DNA of 64,000 nucleotides from Patulibacter defluvii (GTDB lineage Bacteria; Actinomycetota; Thermoleophilia; Solirubrobacterales; Solirubrobacteraceae), in NCBI RefSeq assembly GCF_034096925.1, contig NZ_JAWZSQ010000022.1, positions 33,865 through 97,864 on the forward strand, read 5' to 3'. The notes beneath the pieces were generated by a model. That model did no database searches. It saw only the letters and a program-made list of their open reading frames with translations, and was not told the origin of the DNA. Position numbers and translations under genes: made by a program. Each line of letters starts with the position of its first letter. Position 1 is the first letter of the stretch. Positions 31,163 through 40,198 of the stretch are shown one piece after another.

Positions 31163-33660
31163 GCCCGGCCGCCTTCCACCCGCACCAGCGGCGCGTCGAG
31201 CGCGTCGACGCTCTCCGCCCCCAGGCCCGCTTCGAGGAAGACGCTGCCGCGCGGGGCTGCCGCGCGGAGGTGGGCGACCGCGGCGATCGAGGCCGCGCGG
31301 CCCTCCTCGTCCGTCGCCGTGACCGTGACCTGCTGACCGTGGCGGATGCCCCGCTCCTCGGCGTCGTCGGGGTTGAGCTCGGCCCGCTGCTTGGGGGCGA
31401 GGAACTTGAGCGCCGGCGCATGGACGACCTCGGGCGAGGCCCAGACCGACCGGAAGCGCCCCAGCCGCAGCGCCCCGTTGGGACTGGCAGCGGGCTGCGG
31501 CGCGTCGAGCGTGAACGGCCCGCTCTCGCCGGCGGGGAAGGCCGCGGCGGCCTCGCGCTCCTGCCAGCGGACGCCGAAGCCGCCGATCTCGTCGTGGGTC
31601 AGGCCGGCGTAGAACGGGACCGCCTCGGCGATCTCGCTGGTGACCATCATCGAGGTCAGGGCCGTCGCCTCGCCGCCGGTGGCGACGATCAGCTGCGAGA
31701 GCACCTGCCAGGTCGGACGCGCGTCCTCCGGCCGCCCGACCGCCGGCCGCAGCCGCTGGATCCGGCCGTCCGGATGGGTGACGGTGCCCTCCTTCTCGGC
31801 CCCGGCCTCGGCCGGGAAGACGACCGTCGCGTGCTCGCGGAGGCCGTCGGTCAGGAACTGGGCGTGGGCGACGACGCCGGACGCGCGGTCGAGCGCGCGC
31901 TCCCACAGCCCCCGCTCGGGGAAGCTCTGGACCGGGTCGACGTGCAGCAGATGGAGGGCGCTGATCCGGCCGGCGGCGGTCGCCTCGGCGATCTCGCGCG
32001 CGGAACGGCCGACCTCGGCCGGCTCGCGGAAGCCGGGGCCGCTGGTCGGCAGCAGGCCGATCTCGCGCAGGCCGCGGCCGTTGGGGCTCGACGGCACCTG
32101 CAGCAGGCCGGCGCCGGCGCGGTCGTCCAGCAGGCCCAGCCGGCCGGCGACCTTCAGCAGCGCGCGGGCGGCGTTGTCGGGGTTGCCGCCGTGGGTCAGC
32201 CGCTCGCCCCAGACGATCACGACGTCCTCGCCGGCCTCGCGCAGCATCCGCCCGAGCGCTTCGACCTGGGCCGGATCGGCGCCGGCCGCGGCCGCCAGGC
32301 CGCCGACATCGCCGACCCCGCCGATCGCGGCGTCGAGCGCGCAGGCGAAGGCCTCGCCGGCGCCGGGCGCGAAGCGCACCGCCTGCTCGGCGATCGAGTC
32401 GAGGCTCGATGGGCGGCTGGTGGCGACGGCCAGCCGCATCCCGTGCCGGCGGACGCCCTTGCGGATCCGCAGGTCGAGGATCGGCATGTCGTCGACCGGC
32501 TCGGCGTCGAGCACCAGCACGCTGTGGGCCCACTCGACGTCCGGCACCGTGGCCTGCGCCTCGGGCGTGTCGAGCGCGGCCAGCAGGCCGGCCGAGACCG
32601 CCGGGCCGGTGGCCCCGACGCGGCTGTCGAAGTCGTGGCTGCCGAGGACGTCGGCGTGCAGCCGCCGCAGCAGCCAGCCCTCCTCGTTGCTGGTCGAGCC
32701 GGCGGCGAGGGCGGCGATCCCGCTGCCCTTCCCGAGCAGCCGGGCGGCCTCGGTCAGCGCGCGGTCCCAGCTGACCGGCCGCAGCACCCCGCCGTCGCGC
32801 AGCAGCGGCTCGGTGACCCGCTCGTCGACGTAGGAGGACTGGTAGGCGAAGCGCCCGCGGTCGCAGAGCCAGCCGTCGTCGACGGCGTCGTTCTCGCGGC
32901 TGAGGACCCGCATCACGCGGTCGTCGCGGACGGTGTAGCTGACGTTGCACTGGCCGGGGCAGAGCGTGCAGACCGAACCGGACTGCTCGATGTCCCACGG
33001 CCGCGCGCGGAAGCGGTAGGCCTGGCTGGTCAGCGCCCCGACCGGGCACAGCTCGATGATGTTGCCGCTGAACGGGGCCACGTAGGGGTGGCCGTCGAAG
33101 GTCCCGACGAAGGTGTCGGCCCCGCGCTCGTGGAGGATCAGCTGGTAGTCCTCGGAGACCTCCTGGCTGAACCGCACGCAGCGGTAGCAGAGGATGCAGC
33201 GCTCGCGGTCGATCGCGATCAGCGGGCTCAGCTCGACCGGCTTCTCGAAGTGGCGCTTCGGCTCCACCATCCGGCTCTCGCCGCGGCCCCAGCCGTAGGA
33301 GATGTCCTGCAGCGGGCACTCGCCGCCCTTGTCGCAGACCGGGCAGTCGAGCGGGTGGTTGAGGAGCAGGAACTCGACCACCGACTCCTGCGCGGCCTTC
33401 ACGCGCGGGGTCTCGGTGTGGACGACCATCCCGTCGCGGACGGGGGTCGAGCAGGCGGTCTGGAGCTTCGGGATCCCCTCGACCTCGACCAGGCACATGC
33501 GGCAGGCGCCGACCGGCTGGCCGAGCTTCGGCTCGTAGCAGAAGACGGGGATGTCGACGTCGCCCAGCTTGGCGGCGTCGGCGAGCATCGTGCCGGCGGC
33601 GGCGACGACCTCGCGGCCGTCGACGGTGAAGGTGATCTGCTCGATCTCGGGGCGCGGCAT
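31159..33660 (-). CDS. nuoG: NADH-quinone oxidoreductase subunit G
   Basis: An 833-residue peripheral-arm subunit. The N-terminal ferredoxin domain has the 2Fe-2S ligands C41, C53, C56 and C70. The His-Cys 4Fe-4S cluster follows in HPLDCPVCDKGGECPLQD, then the further cluster motif ERCILCYRCVRF with a distal CPVGALTSQ. The extra cluster (N7-like) is also present: CTLCPGQCNVSYTV and later GWLCDRGRF. The rest is the molybdopterin-oxidoreductase-like fold, including HVDPVQSFPERGLWERAL and TVVFPAEAGAEKEGTVTHPD. It begins with TGATG overlap to nuoF and ends in GTGA overlap with nuoH. Confidence 0.95.
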   Translation of the reverse strand: MPRPEIEQITFTVDGREVVAAAGTMLADAAKLGDVDIPVFCYEPKLGQPVGACRMCLVEVEGIPKLQTACSTPVRDGMVVHTETPRVKAAQESVVEFLLLNHPLDCPVCDKGGECPLQDISYGWGRGESRMVEPKRHFEKPVELSPLIAIDRERCILCYRCVRFSQEVSEDYQLILHERGADTFVGTFDGHPYVAPFSGNIIELCPVGALTSQAYRFRARPWDIEQSGSVCTLCPGQCNVSYTVRDDRVMRVLSRENDAVDDGWLCDRGRFAYQSSYVDERVTEPLLRDGGVLRPVSWDRALTEAARLLGKGSGIAALAAGSTSNEEGWLLRRLHADVLGSHDFDSRVGATGPAVSAGLLAALDTPEAQATVPDVEWAHSVLVLDAEPVDDMPILDLRIRKGVRRHGMRLAVATSRPSSLDSIAEQAVRFAPGAGEAFACALDAAIGGVGDVGGLAAAAGADPAQVEALGRMLREAGEDVVIVWGERLTHGGNPDNAARALLKVAGRLGLLDDRAGAGLLQVPSSPNGRGLREIGLLPTSGPGFREPAEVGRSAREIAEATAAGRISALHLLHVDPVQSFPERGLWERALDRASGVVAHAQFLTDGLREHATVVFPAEAGAEKEGTVTHPDGRIQRLRPAVGRPEDARPTWQVLSQLIVATGGEATALTSMMVTSEIAEAVPFYAGLTHDEIGGFGVRWQEREAAAAFPAGESGPFTLDAPQPAASPNGALRLGRFRSVWASPEVVHAPALKFLAPKQRAELNPDDAEERGIRHGQQVTVTATDEEGRAASIAAVAHLRAAAPRGSVFLEAGLGAESVDALDAPLVRVEGGRA

Positions 33661-34976
33661 CAGCGACCGATCCCTTCCAGCACCGGAGCCTCGTCGTCGA
33701 GCGAGGCCAGCAGCCGTGCCTCGTTGGCCGCCCGCGCCTGCTCGATGTGGGCCTCGAACTGGGGCCGGAACTTCTGGACCATCGAGGCGACCGGCATCGC
33801 CATCGCGTCGCCGAGCACGCAGAGGCAGTTGCCCATGATCTGGTCGCAGACCGACTCGATCACGTCGAGGTCCATCGGGGTCGCCTCGCCGGACTGGATG
33901 CGCTTGAGCATCTTCGTCGTCCAGTTGGTGCCCTCGCGGCAGGGCGTGCACTTGCCGCAGCTCTCGTGCTTGTAGAAGCTCGCCGTCTTGACCGCGACGT
34001 CGACCACCGAGTTCGAGTCGTCGACGACGATGATCGCGCCCGAGCCGAGCATCGTCTTCGCCCCGGCCAGCGAGTTGTAGTCGTAGGGCAGGTCGAGGTC
34101 GTCCTTGGTCAGCACCGGCGACGAGCTGCCGCCGGGGAACCAGAAGAAGACCTCGCGCCCGGGCTCGGGCCCGCCGGCGAGGCCGTAGATGATCTCGCGC
34201 CCGGTCATCCCGAGCTCGATCTCGTAGTTGCCCGGCCGCTGGACGTTGCCGGAGACGGAGATCAGCTTGGTGCCGCTGGACGCCTCGACGCCCATCTTCG
34301 CGTACTCCTCCGCCCCGACCGCGAGGATGTGCGGGATCGCCGCCAGCGTCTCGACGTTGTTGAGGAGGGTGGGGCCCTGGTACAGGCCCTGGTTGGCCGG
34401 GAACGGCGGCTTCAGGCGCGGGTTGCCGCGGCGGCCCTCGAGCGCGTCGAGCAGGCCGGTCTCCTCGCCGCAGATGTAGGCGCCGGCGCCGCGGTGGACC
34501 CAGAGGTCGAGGTCGATCCCGCGGCCGAGCACGTTCGGCCCGATGTAGCCGGCGTCCTTCGCCTCCTGGACGGCCGCCTCGAGGATCTCCGCCTGCTGGA
34601 CGTACTCGCCGCGGATGAAGATGAAGGCCTTGTTCGCCCCGACCGCGTAGGCGGCGATGATCATGCCCTCGATCAGGGTGTGCGGGCTCTTCTGCATGAG
34701 CTCGCGGTCCTTGAAGGTCCCGGGCTCCGACTCGTCGGCGTTGCAGACGAGGTACTTGTCCATCTTCCCCTGGGGGATGAACGACGCCTTCTTGCCGGTC
34801 GGGAAGCCGGCGCCGCCGCGACCGCGGAGGCCGGAGACCTCGATCTCCTTGACGATCGAGTCGCGCGCCATCGCCAACGCCCGCTCGGCCTGCTGGTAGC
34901 CGCCGCGGCGCTTGTAGACCTCGATCGTGGCCAGGCCCGGCTCGTCGATGTCGTGGAAGAGGAGCTTGTGGGTCAT
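33660..34976 (-). CDS. nuoF: NADH-quinone oxidoreductase subunit F (NADH and FMN binding)
   Basis: A 438-residue flavoprotein subunit where NADH is oxidised. Motifs: SGLRGRGGAGFPTGKKASF (NADH/FMN glycine-rich loop), LVCNADESEPGTFKDREL, HRGAGAYICGEETGLLDALE (FMN site), and the N3 4Fe-4S ligands ESCGKCTPCREGTNW with the distal MGNCLCVLGDA cysteine. Length is normal. The ATG at 34976 overlaps the nuoE stop as ATGA. Confidence 0.97.
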   Translation of the reverse strand: MTHKLLFHDIDEPGLATIEVYKRRGGYQQAERALAMARDSIVKEIEVSGLRGRGGAGFPTGKKASFIPQGKMDKYLVCNADESEPGTFKDRELMQKSPHTLIEGMIIAAYAVGANKAFIFIRGEYVQQAEILEAAVQEAKDAGYIGPNVLGRGIDLDLWVHRGAGAYICGEETGLLDALEGRRGNPRLKPPFPANQGLYQGPTLLNNVETLAAIPHILAVGAEEYAKMGVEASSGTKLISVSGNVQRPGNYEIELGMTGREIIYGLAGGPEPGREVFFWFPGGSSSPVLTKDDLDLPYDYNSLAGAKTMLGSGAIIVVDDSNSVVDVAVKTASFYKHESCGKCTPCREGTNWTTKMLKRIQSGEATPMDLDVIESVCDQIMGNCLCVLGDAMAMPVASMVQKFRPQFEAHIEQARAANEARLLASLDDEAPVLEGIGR

Positions 34977-35809
34977 CGCGACGCCCCTGAGATGTCGTTC
35001 CCGCCGGTGGCCGGATCGTCGTGGAGGACCGGTCCGATCGTGCCGGCCTCGATCGCCTCGATCTCGACCGCCTCGGAGTTGGCGGCGCTGTCGGCGACCC
35101 GCCGGCGGACCAGCTGCTTGTCGGGCAGCGGATCGCCGCCGTTGGCGATCTGCTCGGCCAGCAGCGGGATCTCGTCGTCGGCGACCGGGCCGACGTAGAC
35201 CCCGTCGACCGAGCACATCGGGGCGATGTCGCAGGCGCCGAGGCACTCGAAGCCGCGGATGTTGACGTCCTGGTCGTCGCCCAGCTCGGCGCGCAGCCCG
35301 GCCAGCAACTCGTCGCCGCCGAGCAGCGAGCAGGAGATGTTGGTGCAGACGTAGACCGTCCGCCGCCCGACCGGCTTGGTCTCGAGCATGTCGTAGAAGC
35401 CGGCGACCGCGGTCAGGTAGCCCGGGGTCAGCCGCATCACGCACGCGACCTGCTCGATCGCCGTCGGCGAGCACCAGCCGTGCAGCCGCTGGGCGGCGGC
35501 GAGGGCCGGGATCGCCGCCGACTTCGGGTCGGGGTAGCGGGACATGTAGTCCTCGATCTCCGCCCGCAGCGCGGCCGGGACCTCGACCTGGGCCGGATCC
35601 GGCACGCCGGCCGGCTCCTTGCCCGGGACGTAGCCCTCGCGCCAGCCGGGCACCCGCGAGCCGTCGCGGCCGCGGTGGACCTCGTGGCGGAACAGCTCGC
35701 CCGAGAGCCCGTCGCCGTCGCCGGGGACGTGGACGCGGCTGGCGATGTCGGCGCCCTCGCGGACGGCCTCGCGGTCGACCGGGCCGAGCGGGTCACGACG
35801 GAGGCTCAT
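34973..35809 (-). CDS. nuoE: NADH-quinone oxidoreductase subunit E with extended N-terminus
   Basis: A 278-residue subunit carrying the N1a-type 2Fe-2S cluster in a thioredoxin-like fold. The ligands are in YVCTNISCSLLGG and GFECLGACDIAPMC. The core starts around residue 77 (PAALRAEIEDYMSRYPDPKS). About 76 residues before it are charged, unlike standard NuoE, and include VPGWREGYVPGKEP. The tail of about 60 residues after the core is acidic. The ATG at 35809 overlaps the nuoD stop as ATGA, supporting the long form. The extensions could dock a partner or cover the cluster; that is a guess. Confidence 0.94.
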   Translation of the reverse strand: MSLRRDPLGPVDREAVREGADIASRVHVPGDGDGLSGELFRHEVHRGRDGSRVPGWREGYVPGKEPAGVPDPAQVEVPAALRAEIEDYMSRYPDPKSAAIPALAAAQRLHGWCSPTAIEQVACVMRLTPGYLTAVAGFYDMLETKPVGRRTVYVCTNISCSLLGGDELLAGLRAELGDDQDVNIRGFECLGACDIAPMCSVDGVYVGPVADDEIPLLAEQIANGGDPLPDKQLVRRRVADSAANSEAVEIEAIEAGTIGPVLHDDPATGGNDISGASR

Positions 35810-37251
35810 CGATCGATCCCTCCCAGCAGCGGATCGAGGCAGGCGAGGGTGGCGATCATGTCGGCGATGTACTCGCCGCGGGCCATGTCGCCGAACGCCT
35901 GGAGGTTGACGAACGAGGGGTCGCGGACGTGCACGCGCGCCGGCTTGCTCGAGCCGTCGGAGCGGACGAAGCAGCCGAGCTCGCCGCGCGGGCCCTCGAT
36001 CGCGTGGTACGCCTCGCCGGCCGGGACGCGCATGCCCTCGGTGACGAGCTTGAAGTGGTGGATCAGCGCCTCCATCGAGGTCGCCAGCTCGTGCCGCGGC
36101 GGCAGCGCGACCTTGCGGTCTTCGGTGATCCAGGGACCCTCGGGCAGGCCGTCGATCGCCTGCTCGATGATCCGCAGCGACTCCCGCATCTCGGCCACGC
36201 GGACCAGGTAGCGGTCGTAGTTGTCGCCCTCGGTCCCGACCGGGATCCGGAAGTCGAAGTCGTCGTAGGACGAGTAGGGCATCGCCTTGCGCAGGTCCCA
36301 GGGGACGCCGGCGGCGCGCAGCAGCGGCCCGCTGACGCCCCAGCGCTGGAGCGACTCGGCGTCGAGCACGCCGACGTGCCGCAGGCGGCGCAGCACGATC
36401 TCGTTCTTCTTCAGCATCGCGTCGTACTGGTCGATGCGCTTCGGCATCTCGACCAGGAACCGCCGCAGGCTCTGCTCCCAGCCGCCGGGGATGTCCTCGG
36501 CGACCCCGCCGATCTGGAAGTAGCGGGTGTGCATCCGCTGCCCCGACGAGTACTCGAAGAGGTCGAGGATCGTCTCGCGCTCGCGGAACGCGTACCAGAA
36601 GATCGAGATCGCGCCGAGGTCGAGCATCGTCGTCCCGAGCCAGACCAGGTGGCTCATGATCCGGTTCAGCTCGAGGTGGATGACCCGCAGGTACTGGGCC
36701 CGCTTGGGGACCTCGACCTCGAGCAGGTCCTCGACCGCGCCGACGTAGGCCATCGCGTTGAAGTAGTACGCGAGGTAGTCCATCCGCTCGATGACGGGGA
36801 TGGCCTTCCAGTAGGCCTTGTCCTCGGCGGTCTTCTCGATCCCGGTGTGGAGGTAGCCGACGATCGGCTTGACGTCGCGGACGACCTCGCCCTCGAGCGT
36901 CGTCAGCAGGCGCAGCACCCCGTGCGTGGCGGGGTGGTGCGGGCCCATGTTGATCGTCAGCAGCTCGGCGTCGTCGCGGGTGGCGACCTGCCGCAGCTGG
37001 GCGGAGAAGTCGATCGACTGCTCCTGGATCCGGTACGTGGAGGGGCCGTCGCCGCTCTGGTCGGCGGGCTCGTCGGCGACCGCGGTCAGCGGACCGCCGG
37101 GCGCGCCGCCGAGCAGGTCGGCGACGTCGGCGCCGGCCTGGCGCTGCTCGGTCGTGGCGGGGGCGTCCTGCTCGCGGTGGCTCGGCCGGCCGGCCTCGCC
37201 CGCGGCGGGCGCGTCCGGCTCGCCGCCGGGCTTCGGGGTCTCGTCGCTCAC
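35806..37251 (-). CDS. nuoD: NADH-quinone oxidoreductase subunit D with disordered N-terminus
   Basis: A 481-residue 49-kDa-type subunit lining the quinone cavity. TINMGPHHPATHGVLRLLTT has the quinone-contacting histidines, and SHLVWLGTTMLDLGAISIFW, ERETILDLFE, RMHTRYFQIGG and IEGPRGELGCFVRSDGSSKP follow. About 97 residues rich in Pro, Ala, Glu and Asp precede the core and look disordered. I chose GTG at 37251 because it overlaps the nuoC stop as GTGA; GTGs at 37257 and 37260 are alternatives. Confidence 0.95.
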   Translation of the reverse strand: MSDETPKPGGEPDAPAAGEAGRPSHREQDAPATTEQRQAGADVADLLGGAPGGPLTAVADEPADQSGDGPSTYRIQEQSIDFSAQLRQVATRDDAELLTINMGPHHPATHGVLRLLTTLEGEVVRDVKPIVGYLHTGIEKTAEDKAYWKAIPVIERMDYLAYYFNAMAYVGAVEDLLEVEVPKRAQYLRVIHLELNRIMSHLVWLGTTMLDLGAISIFWYAFRERETILDLFEYSSGQRMHTRYFQIGGVAEDIPGGWEQSLRRFLVEMPKRIDQYDAMLKKNEIVLRRLRHVGVLDAESLQRWGVSGPLLRAAGVPWDLRKAMPYSSYDDFDFRIPVGTEGDNYDRYLVRVAEMRESLRIIEQAIDGLPEGPWITEDRKVALPPRHELATSMEALIHHFKLVTEGMRVPAGEAYHAIEGPRGELGCFVRSDGSSKPARVHVRDPSFVNLQAFGDMARGEYIADMIATLACLDPLLGGIDR

Positions 37252-37748
37252 TTCCACCACCCCGGGTTGCGGCGCTCGTTCTCGGTGAAGATCACCGGCT
37301 CGCCGCCGATCGGGAAGTCGCGCCGCTGCGGATGGCCGAGGTAGTCCTCCGGCATCAGGATCCGGCGCAGGTCGGGGTGGCCGTCGAAGACCACGCCGAA
37401 CATGTCGAACGCCTCGCGCTCCTGGTAGTCGGCGGTCGGCCAGTCGGAGACCACCGACGGCACGTGCGGGTCGCCGATCGGCACCCGGACCTTGACCGTC
37501 ACGCGATCCTGGAGCTGCATCGAGAGCAGCTCGTAGACCACGCCCAGGCGCGGCTCCTCGGGGTGGTAGTCGACGCCGTGCAGCGACATCAGCATCGTGT
37601 AGCCCTCGCTGCGGAGCCGCTCCAGCGCGGCGCCGATCGCGGCCGGCCGGACCTCGATCTCCGCCCGGCCGCGCGCGGTGACGGTCGCGAGCACCGCGTC
37701 CGTCCCGACCAGCTGGGCCAACCGCTCGAGCGCGGCGCCGTCAGGCAC
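37248..37748 (-). CDS. nuoC: NADH-quinone oxidoreductase subunit C
   Basis: A 166-residue 30-kDa-type subunit of the peripheral arm. The diagnostic stretch WPTADYQEREAFDMFGVVFD is followed by GHPDLRRILMPEDYLGHPQR and RDFPIGGEPV. The N-terminal alpha-beta part has LMSLHGVDYHPEEPRLGVVY. The GTG at 37748 overlaps the nuoB end by 8 bp. NuoC and NuoD are separate here, unlike the E. coli fusion. Confidence 0.96.
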   Translation of the reverse strand: MPDGAALERLAQLVGTDAVLATVTARGRAEIEVRPAAIGAALERLRSEGYTMLMSLHGVDYHPEEPRLGVVYELLSMQLQDRVTVKVRVPIGDPHVPSVVSDWPTADYQEREAFDMFGVVFDGHPDLRRILMPEDYLGHPQRRDFPIGGEPVIFTENERRNPGWWK

Positions 37749-38388
37749 GCGCGCCGTCCTCGGGCGACTGCTCCTCGGTGCCCTGCGCCCGGTAGCGATC
37801 GCGCCAACCCATCGTCGGGTCGTCCTGGATCATCTTGCGCAGCTTGAGGATCCCGTACATCACGGCCTCGGGCCGCGGCGGGCAACCGGGGATGTGGACG
37901 TCGACCGGCATGAACTTGTCGGCCGGGACCACGGCGTAGTTGTTGAAGACGCCCATCGACGAGCTGCAGGCGCCCATCGCGATCGCGTACTTCGGCTCCA
38001 GCATCTGGTCGTAGACGCGGCGCACGACCGGGGCCATCTTCATCGAGACGCGGCCGGCGAGGATGATCAGGTCGGACTGGCGCGGGGTGCCGCGCATCGC
38101 CTCGCCGCCGAAGCGCGAGATGTCCATTCGCGCGCCGACCAGACTCATCATCTCGATCGAGCAGCAGGCGAGCCCGAAGGTCAGCGGGAAGATCGAGTTG
38201 CCCTGGGCCCACTTGGTGGCCTTGTCCAGGGTGGTGGTGATGATGCTGTCGCGGACGTGCTGCTCGAGCTCCTCGCCCTCCAGCTCGCCGCGCAGCAGAT
38301 CGCGGGCCCGCGACTGGCGGGCCCGGAACGCGACCTTGTCCGCCTCCGTCAGCGCGGCCGAGGGACCGCCGCTCCGGATCACTTCCAT
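37741..38388 (-). CDS. nuoB: NADH-quinone oxidoreductase subunit B
   Basis: A 215-residue subunit holding the terminal cluster N2. All ligands are visible: the tandem cysteines in GLACCSIEMM, MGACSSSMG and IPGCPPRPEAVMYG. The first 35 residues are charged and extend the usual N-terminus. GAGGAG lies seven bases before the ATG at 38388; a GTG at 38382 forms GTGA with the nuoA stop and is a weaker alternative. The C-terminus has the common WRDRYRAQGTEE ending. Confidence 0.96.
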   Translation of the reverse strand: MEVIRSGGPSAALTEADKVAFRARQSRARDLLRGELEGEELEQHVRDSIITTTLDKATKWAQGNSIFPLTFGLACCSIEMMSLVGARMDISRFGGEAMRGTPRQSDLIILAGRVSMKMAPVVRRVYDQMLEPKYAIAMGACSSSMGVFNNYAVVPADKFMPVDVHIPGCPPRPEAVMYGILKLRKMIQDDPTMGWRDRYRAQGTEEQSPEDGARA

Positions 38389-38762
38389 TCGAGGGCTCCT
38401 CGCCGCCAGACGTAGATCAGCGCGACGAACAGCAGGACGATGAAGACCGCCGTCTCGATCAGCGCGAAGGTGCCGATGGCCCGCAGCTCGACCGCGATCG
38501 GGTAGAGGAAGACCACCTCGATGTCGAACAGCAGGAACAGCATCGCGATCAGGTAGAAGCTGATCCCGAAGCGGAAGCCCTGCTGGACCTCGGACGGCAG
38601 GCCGCACTCGTAGGCGTCCCCCGAGAACTCGGTCGGCCGACGCTTGAAGCGTGGCCCGAGGTAGCTGTTGGCGATCAGGAACAGCGCGCCAACGCCGGTC
38701 GAGAGAAGCAGGAAGACGAGGATCGGCAAGTAGGACCGGAGCACCGCCGTCTGTTCTATCAC
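38379..38762 (-). CDS. nuoA: NADH-quinone oxidoreductase subunit A
   Basis: A three-helix membrane subunit of about 127 residues and the first gene of the nuo operon. Motifs: YLPILVFLLLSTGVGALFLI, DAYECGLPSE with the loop cysteine near the quinone site, and RFGISFYLIAMLFLLFDIEV. The start is not certain. GTG at 38762 gives a family-like length; GTG at 38744 would begin exactly at the usual LRSYLPIL; GTG at 38825 would add 21 polar residues. None has a strong ribosome site. Confidence 0.92.
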   Translation of the reverse strand: MIEQTAVLRSYLPILVFLLLSTGVGALFLIANSYLGPRFKRRPTEFSGDAYECGLPSEVQQGFRFGISFYLIAMLFLLFDIEVVFLYPIAVELRAIGTFALIETAVFIVLLFVALIYVWRRGALEWK

Positions 38763-39046
38763 CTGGCCGGGGTGGCGCCGGGGGCGAGTTGGGTGGTTTT
38801 TCAGGTCGTTCGTGCCGTTGAACACGAAGTAGGGCGGAGTTCGTCACAGCGGCCACGAGGCGACGTGCGCGCTGTCACGAGGACGGCAATTCCGATGGTT
38901 TTGGTTGGGTTGAAACGGGGTTCCGGGTGGACGGAAGGGCGACCCTCCGGCGGTGGGTGGACGGCCCCCGACCGGGTGGGTGGAGGGCCCGACCGCGGCC
39001 GCCTGGACGACGGCCGGGCGGGCGCCCGTGCGACGATGCTCCGCCG
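38763..39046. other. Intergenic region upstream of the nuo operon
   Basis: This gap must hold the nuo promoter on the minus strand. It includes a stretch of unusually low GC at about 38885-38925. I could not fix a -10/-35 pair with confidence. Three imperfect copies of GGGTGGACGG occur at 38925, 38955 and 38978, spaced 30 and 23 bp, and could be regulator sites or simple sequence drift. The plus-strand gene at 39047 has a weak GACGAT upstream and no ribosome site. Confidence 0.35.
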
Positions 39047-39499
39047 ATGGCCACCGCCGCCCTGATCGTCTCGCTGCTGGTCGCGGCCGTCGGCCTCGCG
39101 ACCGGGTTCTGGGGCAGCTGGCTCTGGTACCGGTTCGAGGCCGCCAACCGCTACTGGATCGCGATCCGCGCCACCCAGGCCGGCGCGCTGCTGCTGGCGC
39201 TGCTGGCCGGCGTCGTCTGGGCGACGGGGACCCACCCCGACAACTGGCTCTTCTGGCTCTACACGCTGCTGCCGGTGGCGGTCTCGCTGGTGGCCGAGCA
39301 GCTGCGGGTGGTCGCCGCCGAGCAGGTGCTGGAGCGGCGCGGGCTGGCCGGGGCGGCTGAGGTCGCCGAGCTCGACGCCGCCGCCCAGCGCTCGGTCGTG
39401 CGCGAGATCGTCCGCCGCGAGGTCGGGATCATGACCGCCGCGGCGCTGGTGATCGGCTTCCTGGCCCTGCGCGTGGTGGTCGAGCGCGGCGGGATCTAG
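39047..39499 (+). CDS. Small membrane protein of unknown function
   Basis: A 150-residue protein with four hydrophobic segments: TAALIVSLLVAAVGLATGFW, AGALLLALLAGVVWATG, LFWLYTLLPVAVSLVAEQLR and TAAALVIGFLALRVVV. Between the third and fourth is an amphipathic, charged helix (LDAAAQRSVVREIVRREVG). I do not recognise a named family; uncharacterised actinobacterial integral membrane proteins of this size and layout are common. The ATG at 39047 begins right before the first helix. The gene diverges from nuoA, and its stop shares CTAG with the convergent flavin reductase stop. Confidence 0.7.
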   Translation: MATAALIVSLLVAAVGLATGFWGSWLWYRFEAANRYWIAIRATQAGALLLALLAGVVWATGTHPDNWLFWLYTLLPVAVSLVAEQLRVVAAEQVLERRGLAGAAEVAELDAAAQRSVVREIVRREVGIMTAAALVIGFLALRVVVERGGI

Positions 39500-39996
39500 G
39501 ACGCGGCGGCGTCCGGCATCCGGTCGAACGCCCCGCGGTGGAAGAGCAGCGGGGTCGCGTCGGGGTCCTCGCCGGCGTCGACCACTGCGCCGATCCCGAT
39601 CGTGTGGTCGCCGCCGGGCAGCAGCTCGCGCAGCTCGCAGACCAGCCAGGCGGCCGCGTCGTCGACCACCGGCACGCCGTGGTGGATCCGGTGCAGGACC
39701 GCCTGCAGCTTGTCGCCGCCGGCCCGCTTGCTGGCGAAGACCCGCGCCACGTCCTCCTGGTCGTCGCGGAGGATGCTGACCGCGAAGCGGCCGGCGTGGC
39801 GGACGGCGGTCAACGTGCGGCTGCCGTTGTCGAAGCAGACCAGCATCAGCAGCGGGTCGAGCGACAACGAGCTGATCGCGTTGGTGGTCAGGCCGGCCGG
39901 GCCGTCCTCGCCGACGCAGGTCACCACGGCGACGCCGGTCGGGAAGCGCCCGATCACCTGGCGGTACGTGGCGGGGTCCAGCGGGACGTCGGGCAT
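39496..39996 (-). CDS. Flavin reductase-like domain protein (FMN binding)
   Basis: A 166-residue protein of the flavin_reduct family (PF01613), typically the NAD(P)H:FMN reductase partner of two-component monooxygenases. The pattern is clear: YRQVIGRFPTGVAVVTCVG, GLTTNAISSLSLDPLLMLVC, FDNGSRTLTAVRHAGRFAVS, ILRDDQEDVARVFASK, and HTIGIGAVVDAG near the end. Length is standard. No monooxygenase gene is adjacent, so the partner is unknown. TAGCGT nine bases before the ATG suggests an own, near-leaderless promoter. Confidence 0.88.
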   Translation of the reverse strand: MPDVPLDPATYRQVIGRFPTGVAVVTCVGEDGPAGLTTNAISSLSLDPLLMLVCFDNGSRTLTAVRHAGRFAVSILRDDQEDVARVFASKRAGGDKLQAVLHRIHHGVPVVDDAAAWLVCELRELLPGGDHTIGIGAVVDAGEDPDATPLLFHRGAFDRMPDAAAS

Positions 39997-40005
39997 GCGC
40001 TCGAC

Positions 40006-40011
40006 ACGCTA
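40006..40011 (-). promoter_or_regulatory. Candidate -10 box (TAGCGT) for the flavin reductase
   Basis: TAGCGT on the minus strand ends nine bases before the ATG at 39996; no Shine-Dalgarno sequence is present. The remaining bases up to 40198 contain no gene that I can support. Confidence 0.35.
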
Positions 40012-40198
40012 CCGAGCGGCGATCGCGGGACCGCTTGCATGCGCCCCCGGCACCAGCCGATGGTTGCCGCCGTCGAAAGACCAGTCGCGGGCATCTAGGT
40101 GCGAGATGCGAAGGTCTTCGGGCCGGTGCCGGGGGCGATCCCGTTGTTCGCCGGCCGTCGGAGGGTTCCTTCCCGGGTCGCGAAATTCGTCTGCGCGG

